Part shown: piece by piece, positions 1 through 5,515 of the stretch
How the letters are laid out: the number at the start of each line of letters is the position of its first letter
How positions within the stretch are numbered: position 1 is the stretch's first letter
Assembly (NCBI GenBank): GCA_015654725.1
Contig: JAATGI010000201.1
Coordinates: 1-7,362, forward strand
Length of the DNA stretch: 7,362 bases
Direction: 5' to 3'
Origin: Rhodospirillales bacterium
GTDB taxonomy: Bacteria; Pseudomonadota; Alphaproteobacteria; ATCC43930; CGMCC-115725
The notes under the pieces: model-generated
The model's database searches: none
Seen by the model: only the letters and a program-made list of their open reading frames with translations
Told to the model about the DNA's origin: nothing
Translations under genes and position numbers: made by a program

Positions 1-264
1 CTTGCCGACGGCTTCATCCACTTTTCCACCGGCGTACAGGTCGCGGAGACGGCCGCGAAGTATTTCGCCGGGCAGGACGATCTGGTGCTCGCGGCCTTCG
101 ACGACGGCGACATCGGCGAGGTGCGCTACGAGCCGTCGCGCGGCGGGCAGCTCTTCCCGCACCTTTACGCGCCGCTTGATCCGAAGCAGGCGCTGTGGGT
201 GCGGCCGATGACGATGCGGGCCGACGGTACGCACGTCCTGCCGATCACGCGCCATGATCTATGA
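1..264 (+). CDS. DUF952 domain protein (5' partial)
   Basis: The reading frame is open from the first base to a TGA at 262-264, giving the last 87 residues. The DUF952 hallmarks are the segment DGFIHFST near the start of the visible part and the later EVRYEPSRGG and LFPHLYAPL stretches. The family is usually about 110-120 residues, so roughly 25-30 N-terminal residues lie outside the window. The family is described as a small, soluble, cytosolic fold resembling ADP-ribosyl/glutathione-S-transferase-like hypothetical proteins, and its biochemical role is not settled. The stop lies 11 bases inside the next gene (pyrD starts at 254), which implies co-transcription and probably translational coupling. 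DUF952 directly before pyrD is a gene order I associate with Rhodospirillales, though I cannot check this here. The family call is confident and the function is unknown. Confidence 0.85.
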   Translation, partial: LADGFIHFSTGVQVAETAAKYFAGQDDLVLAAFDDGDIGEVRYEPSRGGQLFPHLYAPLDPKQALWVRPMTMRADGTHVLPITRHDL

Positions 265-1327
265 CCTGATCCGGCCGCTGCTGTTTGCGCTCGACGCGGA
301 GGCGTCGCACCGCGCGGCCGTCGGGGCGCTGGCGGCGGGGATCTATCTCCCCGCGCCCGCCTGCGATCCGAAGCTCAAACGGACGGTGATGGGGATCGCG
401 TTTCCCAATCCCGTGGGGCTCGCGGCCGGCTTCGACAAGCATGCGGAGGCGCCCGATGCGATGCTGGCGTTGGGCTTCGGCTTCGTCGAGCTCGGCACCG
501 TCACGCCGCGGCCGCAATTCGGCAACCCGAAGCCGCGCCTGTTCCGCCTCGCGGACGACCGCGCCCTCATCAACCGGCTCGGCTTCAACAGCGAGGGCCT
601 GGCCGCGGTGGCGCGCCGGCTGGAGCAGCGCCGCGCCCGTCCCGGCATCATCGGCGTCAATATCGGCCGCAACCGCGAGACCGGCGACGAGATCGAGGAT
701 TACGTCAAAGGCGTCGCCGCCTTCGCGCCGCTGGCCGACTATCTCGCCGTCAATATTTCCTCGCCCAACACGCCGGGCCTGCGTGAGTTGCAAAGGAAGA
801 GCGCGGTCGCGCGGCTGATGGAGCGGCTCGTCGTGGCGCGGGCGCAGGCAGTGCCGCGCCACCCGCCGCCGCTCTTGCTCAAGATCGCGCCCGACCTGAC
901 GCCGTCCGAGCGCGCCGACCTGGCCGCCGCCGCGCTGACCAGCGGCGTCGATGGGCTGATCGTCGCCAACACCACGGTATCTCGGCGCGCCACCTTGCGC
1001 AGCCCGCAAGCCCATGAGCCCGGCGGCTTGAGCGGCGAGCCGCTGTTCGCGGCCTCGACCGCGCTCATCGCCGACATGGCCAGGCTCACCCAGGGCAAGA
1101 TCCCGATCGTCGGCGTCGGCGGGGTGGCGAGCGGCGCCGACGCCTATGCCAAGATTCGCGCCGGCGCCAGCCTGGTGCAGCTCTATACCGCGCTGATCTA
1201 TCGTGGGCCGGGGCTGGTGGCGAAGATCAAGCGCGAGCTCGCCGAGTTGTTGCGGCGGGACGGTTTCGCCACGATCGGCGAGGCGGTGGGATCGGCGCCG
1301 GCGCGGAAGACGGAACGGCTGCCGTGA
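254..1327 (+). CDS. pyrD: Dihydroorotate dehydrogenase (quinone), class 2
   Basis: Oxidises dihydroorotate to orotate, the fourth step of de novo UMP synthesis, passing electrons through FMN to membrane quinone. It is 357 residues, typical for class 2. The N-terminal helix MIYDLIRPLLFALDAEASHR (1-20) is the membrane and quinone-tunnel segment that class 1 enzymes lack. FMN and substrate motifs appear in order: GLAAGFDK (55-62), INRLGFNSEG (106-115), VNIGRN (135-140), NISSPNTPGLRELQ (167-180), VANTTVSR (237-244), GGLSGEPL (257-264) and the phosphate-binding GVGGVASGADA (287-297) with LVQLYTALIYRGP. By comparison with E. coli and human enzymes, the catalytic base is the second Ser of NISSPN (S170), which also marks it as class 2 because class 1 uses Cys. 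No clear Shine-Dalgarno precedes ATG 254, and the gene starts inside the DUF952 coding end, so its translation is probably coupled. Its stop overlaps the next start (GTGA). Confidence 0.98.
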   Translation: MIYDLIRPLLFALDAEASHRAAVGALAAGIYLPAPACDPKLKRTVMGIAFPNPVGLAAGFDKHAEAPDAMLALGFGFVELGTVTPRPQFGNPKPRLFRLADDRALINRLGFNSEGLAAVARRLEQRRARPGIIGVNIGRNRETGDEIEDYVKGVAAFAPLADYLAVNISSPNTPGLRELQRKSAVARLMERLVVARAQAVPRHPPPLLLKIAPDLTPSERADLAAAALTSGVDGLIVANTTVSRRATLRSPQAHEPGGLSGEPLFAASTALIADMARLTQGKIPIVGVGGVASGADAYAKIRAGASLVQLYTALIYRGPGLVAKIKRELAELLRRDGFATIGEAVGSAPARKTERLP

Positions 1328-2178
1328 GCGTCCGCATCCTCAAGGGCGTGCGCGAGGTCGCCGCGGGCTATGACGGCTTCATCCTCGATCTCTGGGGTGT
1401 TTTGCATAACGGGCAGCAGCCAACGCCCTACGCCATCGAAGCGCTGACCGAGCTCAAACGCGCTGGCAAGCGCATCGTCATTCTCTCCAACGCGCCGCGC
1501 CGCGCCTATCTCGTCGAGCGGCGCATGAACGAGATCGGGATTCCGCCCGGGCTTTACGACCACGTTCATTCCTCGGGCGAGGAAACGTGGCGGCATCTGA
1601 AGCGCCGCGACGATCCGTTTTATCGCGCCCTCGGCACAGCCTGCTTCCATATTGGGCCGCAACGGGACGACAACTTGCTCGAAGATGTCGGCTTAAGGCG
1701 CGTTTCGTCCATCGATGAAGCCGATTTTGTCCTTAATACCGGCCCCAACTACGACGAGACGGTCGAGCAATATCAGCCGCTCCTCGACGCGGCGCGCACG
1801 CGCGGCTTGAAGATGGTGTGCGCCAATCCCGATCTCGTGGTGCAGATCGGCGACCGGCTCAATATCTGCGGGGGCGCCATCGCCCAGCGCTACGAGGAAA
1901 TGGGCGGCGAGGTGCGCTGGCACGGCAAGCCCTTGCCGGAGGTGTATGAAACCGTGTTGGGCTTGCTCGGCATCGCCGACAAGCGCCGGGTGCTCGCGAT
2001 CGGCGATTCCCTCCGGACCGACATCGCCGGCGCCAACGCCGCCGGCATCGACAGCCTGTTCGTGGTCTCGGGCATCCATGCCGAGGAATTGTCCGCGATC
2101 GAGCCGCAACACCTGCCCGCCACCTTCGGCGCCCATGCCGAAGCCCCGACCGCGGTGATCGATTATTTCCGCTGGTAA
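1324..2178 (+). CDS. TIGR01459-family HAD class IIA hydrolase
   Basis: A 284-residue member of the haloacid dehalogenase superfamily, subfamily IIA (the NagD/pyridoxal-phosphatase-like group), best matching the mainly alphaproteobacterial TIGR01459 family. Motif I is FILDLWGVLHNG with nucleophile D22. Trp24 sits where most HAD phosphatases have the second, acid/base Asp. Motif II is VILSNAPR (S55), motif III Lys is in HGKPLPEVY (K202), and motif IV is AIGDSLRTDIAGANAAG with D228 and D233. The C2-type cap lies between motifs II and III. The likely role is phosphoester hydrolysis of an unknown small metabolite in the cytosol. The GTG start overlaps the pyrD TGA in the 4-base GTGA at 1324-1327, a classic re-initiation arrangement, so expression should follow pyrD. 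A link to nucleotide metabolism is only an inference from that context. The TAA stop is six bases from the stop of the convergent gene. Confidence 0.92.
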   Translation: MSVRILKGVREVAAGYDGFILDLWGVLHNGQQPTPYAIEALTELKRAGKRIVILSNAPRRAYLVERRMNEIGIPPGLYDHVHSSGEETWRHLKRRDDPFYRALGTACFHIGPQRDDNLLEDVGLRRVSSIDEADFVLNTGPNYDETVEQYQPLLDAARTRGLKMVCANPDLVVQIGDRLNICGGAIAQRYEEMGGEVRWHGKPLPEVYETVLGLLGIADKRRVLAIGDSLRTDIAGANAAGIDSLFVVSGIHAEELSAIEPQHLPATFGAHAEAPTAVIDYFRW

Positions 2179-2184
2179 GGCGGG

Positions 2185-2532
2185 TCAGTGCTCGGCGCGA
2201 TGCAGCACGGCCTCGCCGAGTCCGGTGTCGTAGGCCAGCCCCGCCGGGGTCAGCAGCACTTGATGAGGGAAGCCCGAGGCGATGAGGCCCTTGCGCTGGA
2301 GCGCCACCCAGACAGCCTGGTTGCCGAGCCCAGTGGCGTCGCGCGCGGCCACGGCGGCGTCGCCGACATGAAAATGGTCGCCATGCGGATGCGGCAGGTT
2401 GCCGATCAGCACGGTGCCCGGCTCCGGCCCCGCCTGGGCGTGGTCGGGAAGCGCCGCCAACGCCTGGAACAGCGTCAGGGTCTTCAGTTGCAGCGGGTTG
2501 AGGTTGAGCGGATTCTGTTTCTTGGCCGGCAT
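2185..2532 (-). CDS. Small conserved-looking protein with HxHxDH motif, unknown function
   Basis: A 115-residue soluble protein that I cannot assign to a named family. An N-terminal helix-like segment (NPLQLKTLTLFQALAAL, 12-28) is followed by a strand (GTVLIGNL) and a His-rich stretch HPHGDHFHVGDAA (48-60). Next come a helix (NQAVWVALQRKGLI, 71-84) and LLTPAGLAYDTG (93-104). The last two parts resemble the second helix and wing of a winged-helix domain (the ALxRKGLI...LTPAG pattern), so DNA binding is possible but unproven. The His stretch spells HxHxDH, the metal-ligand pattern of metallo-beta-lactamase-fold enzymes, but the rest of that fold is absent. I chose ATG 2532, which lies 13 bases after the stop of the XRE gene. 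A TTG at 2571 would extend it 13 residues into that gene with unconvincing sequence. No clear Shine-Dalgarno is visible, so coupling to the upstream XRE gene is likely. Confidence 0.75.
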   Translation of the reverse strand: MPAKKQNPLNLNPLQLKTLTLFQALAALPDHAQAGPEPGTVLIGNLPHPHGDHFHVGDAAVAARDATGLGNQAVWVALQRKGLIASGFPHQVLLTPAGLAYDTGLGEAVLHRAEH

Positions 2533-2545
2533 CGCGGGCCAAGTC

Positions 2546-2992
2546 TTACACTTCGAGTTCGCGATGTCCAAGCTTGGAGATCAGCCGCAGAATGTCGGCC
2601 TGGATCTGCTTGTCGCGGATGCCGTAATAGCCCCGGATCAGGGCCATGACCTCGCGCCGGTCGAAGGTCTCGTCGAGATTGCCGCCCTCGGCGCTCAATT
2701 CCTGCGCGAGGTTGGCGGCGACGAGGCCGTCCGGGTAGCCCTCGAAGAAGAAGCCGGGCGAGACGGTCAGCGCCTGGGCGACGTCATAGAGCCGGCTCGC
2801 GGAAATGCGAATATCGCCGGATTCGTATTTCTGCACCGCCTGAAACGAGACGCCGATCTTGCCCGCGAGCGCGCCCTGGCTCAGCCCGAGCTGGATGCGC
2901 CGCAGCCGCATGCGCCCGCCGACGTAAACGTCGATCGGGTGGGGAGAGTCGTCGTCGCGCTTGGGTATCGCCACCGAAGAACCTCGAAGCAT
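2546..2992 (-). CDS. XRE-family transcriptional regulator
   Basis: A 148-residue DNA-binding protein. The Cro/CI-type helix-turn-helix spans about residues 18-83, from HPIDVYVGGRMRLRRIQLGL through SQGALAGKIGVSFQAVQKYE, with recognition helix SFQAVQKYESG (49-59). It continues RISASRLYDVAQAL and SPGFFFEGYP, the usual alphaproteobacterial pattern (VGxRxRxRR...LGxSQ...QxVQKYExG.NRIxASRL...FFF). The C-terminal 60 residues are helical and Glu/Arg-rich, perhaps for oligomerisation. I chose ATG 2992 because AGGTGG (2998-3003, minus strand) sits five bases upstream. A GTG at 3001 would lie inside that site, and a GTG at 2974 is a weaker alternative. It leads a two-gene unit with the HxHxDH protein. 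A promoter with an inverted repeat between its -35 and -10 lies just upstream, suggesting autoregulation. The specific target and signal are unknown. Confidence 0.93.
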   Translation of the reverse strand: MLRGSSVAIPKRDDDSPHPIDVYVGGRMRLRRIQLGLSQGALAGKIGVSFQAVQKYESGDIRISASRLYDVAQALTVSPGFFFEGYPDGLVAANLAQELSAEGGNLDETFDRREVMALIRGYYGIRDKQIQADILRLISKLGHRELEV

Positions 2993-3008
2993 TGCAACCA
3001 CCTATCGC

Positions 3009-3036
3009 AACCTAATGAGTGACCTCATAATGTCAA
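3009..3036 (-). promoter_or_regulatory. Sigma-70-type promoter of the XRE gene
   Basis: Read on the minus strand, a perfect -35 TTGACA (3031-3036) is followed after 16 bases by a weak -10 TAGGTT (3009-3014). The predicted transcript would start near 3002-3003, giving a very short leader that begins at the AGGTGG Shine-Dalgarno of the XRE gene. The -35 is an exact consensus match; the -10 matches only three of six positions. Confidence 0.5.
3015..3028. promoter_or_regulatory. Inverted-repeat operator candidate in the XRE promoter
   Basis: ATGAG-TGAC-CTCAT is an inverted repeat with perfect 5-base arms and a 4-base centre. It fills the spacer between the -35 and -10 of the XRE promoter, where a bound dimer would block RNA polymerase. 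XRE regulators commonly repress their own promoters through such short dyads, so the XRE protein itself is the obvious candidate. No binding evidence is available. Confidence 0.45.
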
Positions 3037-3065
3037 CCATCGCTGGCCGCCGCGAATTCCAGGTC

Positions 3066-3115
3066 TATTTTCCCGCGGCCGGATATATTTTCCCGGAATG
3101 AACGGAACCCGGGAA
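3066..3115. repeat. Three phased TTCCCG half-sites (two direct, one inverted)
   Basis: The 10-mer TATTTTCCCG occurs exactly at 3066-3075 and again at 3086-3095. Its core TTCCCG therefore begins at 3070 and 3090, and the inverted core CGGGAA begins at 3110. The step is exactly 20 bases each time, about two helical turns, so all copies face the same side of the DNA. The second and third copies also form an inverted repeat with 7-base arms (TTCCCGG at 3090-3096, CCGGGAA at 3109-3115). The last copy overlaps the -35 element of the EcfG-like promoter. This looks like a cooperative regulator binding array. Confidence 0.5.
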
Positions 3116-3136
3116 CCTTTATTCTTGGCCGATGTT
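3112..3136 (+). promoter_or_regulatory. EcfG/RpoE2-type general stress promoter candidate
   Basis: GGAAC (3112-3116), 17 bases, then GTT (3134-3136). This fits the published alphaproteobacterial EcfG/SigT/RpoE2 consensus, given as GGAAC-N16/17-cGTT or GGAAC-N18-TT. The base before GTT is T rather than the preferred C. A start near 3143 would give a leader of about 85 bases before the DUF442 gene. A second GGAAC at 3104 has no matching -10. This is a pattern match only. Confidence 0.45.
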
Positions 3137-3159
3137 GTACCCGGCGTCATCGACGTTGC

Positions 3160-3181
3160 CGCCGCCCTGGTGAGGGCGGCG
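3160..3181 (+). other. GC-rich hairpin in the leader of the DUF442 gene
   Basis: CGCCGCCCT (3160-3168) and AGGGCGGCG (3173-3181) pair perfectly over nine bases around a GGTG loop. The hairpin lies in the predicted leader, about 48 bases before the chosen start codon. There is no U-tract after it, so it is not a normal intrinsic terminator. It may stabilise the leader or influence translation. Confidence 0.5.
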
Positions 3182-3228
3182 CCATGGTGCTAAGAACGGC
3201 CGTGCTGGGCGCGAAGGGAGCGATGGCC

Positions 3229-3669
3229 ATGCAGCAGGGACCGGTTCGCATCAACGATGAGCTAAGCGTCGCGGGGCAAATCGCGACGGAAGATATCGCG
3301 GCGCTGGCGAAAGCCGGCTTCGCCACCATCATCAATAATCGCCCCGACGACGAGGAGCCGGGCCAGTTGCCGATGGCGACCGCCAAGGCGGAGGCCGAGC
3401 GGCTCGGGCTCGATTATCGCTACCAGCCGATGACCACTGCCACCGTCACCAAGGCCGATGTCGTGGCGTTTCAGAACGCATTGCTGCGCGCGCCGAAGCC
3501 GATCCTGGCCCATTGCCGCAGCGGCACCCGCTGCTACCTGCTTTGGGGCTTGAGCCGGGCGTTGTTGGAGGACGACAGCCCGTTGCAGATCGTGGCCCAG
3601 GCCGCGCGCCAGGGCTTCGATCTGCGGGTCTTGCCCGCGCTCGTCGACAAACTCAGAGGCGAGAAATAG
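3229..3669 (+). CDS. TIGR01244/DUF442 sulfurtransferase or phosphatase-like protein
   Basis: A 146-residue cytosolic protein of the DUF442 family (the N-terminal domain type of the 'beta-lactamase hydrolase-like' proteins), with a dual-specificity-phosphatase-like fold. The substrate loop is HCRSGTR (95-101): Cys96 is the likely nucleophile and Arg101 binds the anion. Its Cys-x4-Arg spacing is one residue shorter than the CX5R loop of tyrosine phosphatases and equals the rhodanese CRxGxR loop, so sulfur transfer is at least as likely as dephosphorylation. The signature IINNRPDDEEPGQ (34-46) is also typical. Relatives are linked to sulfide detoxification (Blh) and stress, but the role here is unproven. 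I chose ATG 3229 because AAGGGAG (3214-3220) lies eight bases upstream and the family similarity starts here. ATG 3184 and ATG 3223 are alternatives. An EcfG-like promoter and a phased repeat array lie upstream. Confidence 0.88.
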   Translation: MQQGPVRINDELSVAGQIATEDIAALAKAGFATIINNRPDDEEPGQLPMATAKAEAERLGLDYRYQPMTTATVTKADVVAFQNALLRAPKPILAHCRSGTRCYLLWGLSRALLEDDSPLQIVAQAARQGFDLRVLPALVDKLRGEK

Positions 3670-3682
3670 CCGCGCCGCGGCT
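3668..3682. terminator. Short hairpin between convergent stops (possible shared terminator)
   Basis: AGCCG (3668-3672) and CGGCT (3678-3682) pair around a CGCCG loop, spanning the 12-base gap between the DUF442 gene and rpmB. It is symmetrical, so it would form in both transcripts. The stem is short and lacks a U-tract, so termination is doubtful. Confidence 0.25.
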
Positions 3683-3978
3683 CAGGCGGCTTGGGCCTTG
3701 CGTTGAGCGGCTTCGATCCGGCGCTTGAGGCGCTTGGCCTCGACCGGCAGCTTGGCATCCGGCGTGCCGAGCAGAAAAGCGTCGATCCCGCCGTTATGTT
3801 CGATGGTGCGGATCGCGTGGGTCGTGAGCCTGAGCCTGACCGAGCCGCGCAAGGCGTCGGACACCAGCGACACGACTTGCAGATTGGGCAAGAACCGCCG
3901 CTTGGTCTTGTTGTTGGCATGGCTGACACGATGGCCAACCAAAGCCCCGACACCGGTGATGCTGCATCGCCTGGACAT
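3682..3978 (-). CDS. rpmB: 50S ribosomal protein L28
   Basis: A 98-residue structural protein of the large ribosomal subunit. It starts MSRRCSITGVGALVGHRVSH and continues NNKTKRRFLPNLQ (22-34), the standard bL28 N-terminal pattern. Next come LRLTTHAIRTIEHNGGIDAFLL (49-70) and a basic C-terminal helix AKRLKRRIEAAQRK. The length fits alphaproteobacterial L28 (about 95-100 residues), which is longer at the C-terminus than E. coli L28. ATG 3978 is supported by AAGGA seven bases upstream and by the conserved N-terminus; a longer frame reaching 4287 is an artefact. It appears monocistronic, with its own promoter at 4007-4035, and does not sit next to rpmG here. It converges with the DUF442 gene, with 12 bases between the stops. 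Confidence 0.98.
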   Translation of the reverse strand: MSRRCSITGVGALVGHRVSHANNKTKRRFLPNLQVVSLVSDALRGSVRLRLTTHAIRTIEHNGGIDAFLLGTPDAKLPVEAKRLKRRIEAAQRKAQAA

Positions 3979-4006
3979 GACCCGATCCTTGCTCGCGGAA
4001 GCCGGG

Positions 4007-4035
4007 TTTCTAGGGCAGGGGGCGGGCGCCGTCAA
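4007..4035 (-). promoter_or_regulatory. Promoter of rpmB
   Basis: On the minus strand, TTGACG (4030-4035), a 17-base spacer and TAGAAA (4007-4012) form a good housekeeping promoter (5/6 and 4/6 to the E. coli consensus, ideal spacing). Transcription would begin near 4000, giving a leader of about 22 bases that contains the AAGGA ribosome site. This fits a highly expressed ribosomal protein gene. Confidence 0.6.
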
Positions 4036-4050
4036 GGGATTGGCCGCGGC

Positions 4051-4383
4051 CTGCGACGGCTCGGACTGACGGTAGCGGTCTTCCTCATGGCCGGCTGCAC
4101 CCAGCACCAGGTGAAGGAACTGCGCCAACCCGGCCTCGCCGAACGCTGCGCCGACGCCATGCGGGCGTCGTTTCCCGGCGGCGATATCGAGATCAGGATC
4201 GACCGCCGCCAAGCGAACGCGACCGACTATGGCGGGCTTGGCGCGTTGATCGTAGATGTCCAGGGCGTCCGGCCGAAAATGCCTCAAACCGGCGGTTTTC
4301 TGGCCCGCGAAGTCGCCGCGCGCTGTCGCTTCGAGAACGGCATTCTCACCGAATTCCGCTGGACCGAAGGCCCGTTCCGCTAG
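4051..4383 (+). CDS. Small putative lipoprotein, unknown function (start uncertain)
   Basis: The frame encodes a lipoprotein-type signal: basic n-region (RR), hydrophobic core LGLTVAVFL, and lipobox LMAGC with the lipid-bearing Cys at residue 16 of the form given here. The mature part is about 95 residues with two more Cys (33 and 92) that could form a disulfide. It ends CRFENGILTEFRWTEGPFR, a conserved-looking tail. After Cys comes Thr, so outer-membrane sorting would be expected by the enterobacterial rule. The start is a problem. No ATG, GTG or TTG precedes the signal sequence in this frame until ATG 3931 and 3919, which lie antisense inside rpmB and would add a 36-44-residue non-hydrophobic extension across the rpmB promoter. 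I therefore propose CTG 4051, with AAGGGA at 4034-4039 as a distant ribosome site. I recognise no family. Its stop overlaps the convergent meaB stop. Confidence 0.65.
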   Translation: MRRLGLTVAVFLMAGCTQHQVKELRQPGLAERCADAMRASFPGGDIEIRIDRRQANATDYGGLGALIVDVQGVRPKMPQTGGFLAREVAARCRFENGILTEFRWTEGPFR

Positions 4384-5375
4384 TCTTTGCCGACGACAAA
4401 CGCGTCGAGCGCCTGGCGCGCCGCGGCCGATGGCGTGAGCTTGCCGGCCGCCACCTTGCCTTCGAGCGCCTTGAGCAGGCGGCCGACCCGCTCGTCAGCA
4501 CGGAAGCGGTCGAGGAGCGCGTCGCCGATTTCACGCCACAACGCCGCTTGCGCTTGGGCCCCGCGCCGCCCGGCGAAGGCGCCGCTCGCCCGCGCCGCCG
4601 CCACGCGGCTCAGCACCTTCTCCCAGACGCGCTCGATGTCGCTGCCTTCGAGCGACGACACCGCCAGCACCTCGACCTGGTCCGCCGCCTCGCCGGACCG
4701 CAACAGGCGGAGCGCATGGCGATAATCCGCGACCGCGCGCCGCGCCGCCGGCGCCAGATCGCCATCCGATTTGTTGACCACCACCAGATCGGCCAGTTCG
4801 ACGATGCCTTTCTTGATGCCTTGCAACTCGTCGCCGCCGCCCGGCGCGATCAAGAGCAGGAACAGATCGACCATGTCGGCGACCGCGGTCTCGGACTGGC
4901 CGACGCCGACGGTCTCGACGATCACCAGATCGAAGCCCGCCGCCTCGGCGAGCAGCATGGCATCGCGGGTCCGGCGCGCGACCCCGCCCAGGCTGGTGCC
5001 CGCGGGCGAGGGACGGATGAAGGCCAGCTGCGAGCGCGCCAGCTCCGCCATCCGTGTCTTGTCGCCCAGGATCGAGCCGCCGGCGCGCTTCGAGCTCGGA
5101 TCCACCGCCAGCACCGCGACGCGATGCGCGGCCGCGACCGCGACCCGTCCCAACGCCTCGATGAAGGTCGATTTGCCGACGCCCGGCGCGCCCGAGATGC
5201 CGAGCCGAAGCGCGCGCGCGGTCTTGGGCAACAGCGCCGCCAGCAACCGCTCCGCCGCCGCGCGATGGTCGGCGCGGCTCGATTCGACCAAGGTGATGGC
5301 GCGGGCGAGCGCGCGGCGATCGCCGCCGGTCACGGCGGCGGCCAGCGCTTCGGGGTCCGGTGTCGCCGTCGTCAT
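4380..5375 (-). CDS. meaB: Methylmalonyl-CoA mutase-associated GTPase MeaB (ArgK family)
   Basis: A G3E-family GTPase that gates cofactor loading and protects the B12-dependent methylmalonyl-CoA mutase from inactivation in the cytosol. It was formerly misnamed the ArgK/LAO transport kinase. The form given here has 331 residues. The Walker A is GAPGVGKST (62-70), followed by AVDPSS and GGSILGDKTRM (the base/Mg-sensing switch region). It continues with FIRPSPAGTSLGGVA, VETVGVGQSET (the switch II equivalent) and NKSD (201-204, guanine specificity). A C-terminal helical dimerisation arm follows. I chose ATG 5375 because MeaB homology (the ALARAITLVES-RADHR pattern) begins a few residues later. 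ATG 5471 would add 32 Pro/Lys-rich residues and has no ribosome site. With the shorter form, 140 bases separate it from the divergent PDZ gene, and I find no convincing promoter there. No mutase gene is in the window. Confidence 0.95.
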   Translation of the reverse strand: MTTATPDPEALAAAVTGGDRRALARAITLVESSRADHRAAAERLLAALLPKTARALRLGISGAPGVGKSTFIEALGRVAVAAAHRVAVLAVDPSSKRAGGSILGDKTRMAELARSQLAFIRPSPAGTSLGGVARRTRDAMLLAEAAGFDLVIVETVGVGQSETAVADMVDLFLLLIAPGGGDELQGIKKGIVELADLVVVNKSDGDLAPAARRAVADYRHALRLLRSGEAADQVEVLAVSSLEGSDIERVWEKVLSRVAAARASGAFAGRRGAQAQAALWREIGDALLDRFRADERVGRLLKALEGKVAAGKLTPSAAARQALDAFVVGKD

Positions 5376-5515
5376 CGCGCTTATCTTCGGCGGCGGCTTG
5401 GCGCGAGGCAATGCCTTGTTCGCGACCGTTCCTGTTTTCGGCGGTTGGATTTCGGCGCCGGTTATGGTCATGATTGTGCGTTCGCCGCGCGGCGATTCGG
5501 TGGAAAGGGTATGTA

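Noticed and set aside
2188..3022. Plus-strand frames opposite the XRE gene and the HxHxDH gene
   Set aside because: No domain pattern. The minus strand carries a clear helix-turn-helix gene with promoter and ribosome site.
3979..4287. N-terminal extension of the rpmB frame
   Set aside because: L28 has a well-defined start at MSRRCSITG. The extension crosses the rpmB promoter and ribosome site.
5430..5480. Weak -35/-10 pair (TTGGAT, 18 bases, CATGAT) before the PDZ gene
   Set aside because: Only 3/6 and 4/6 matches; not above chance.
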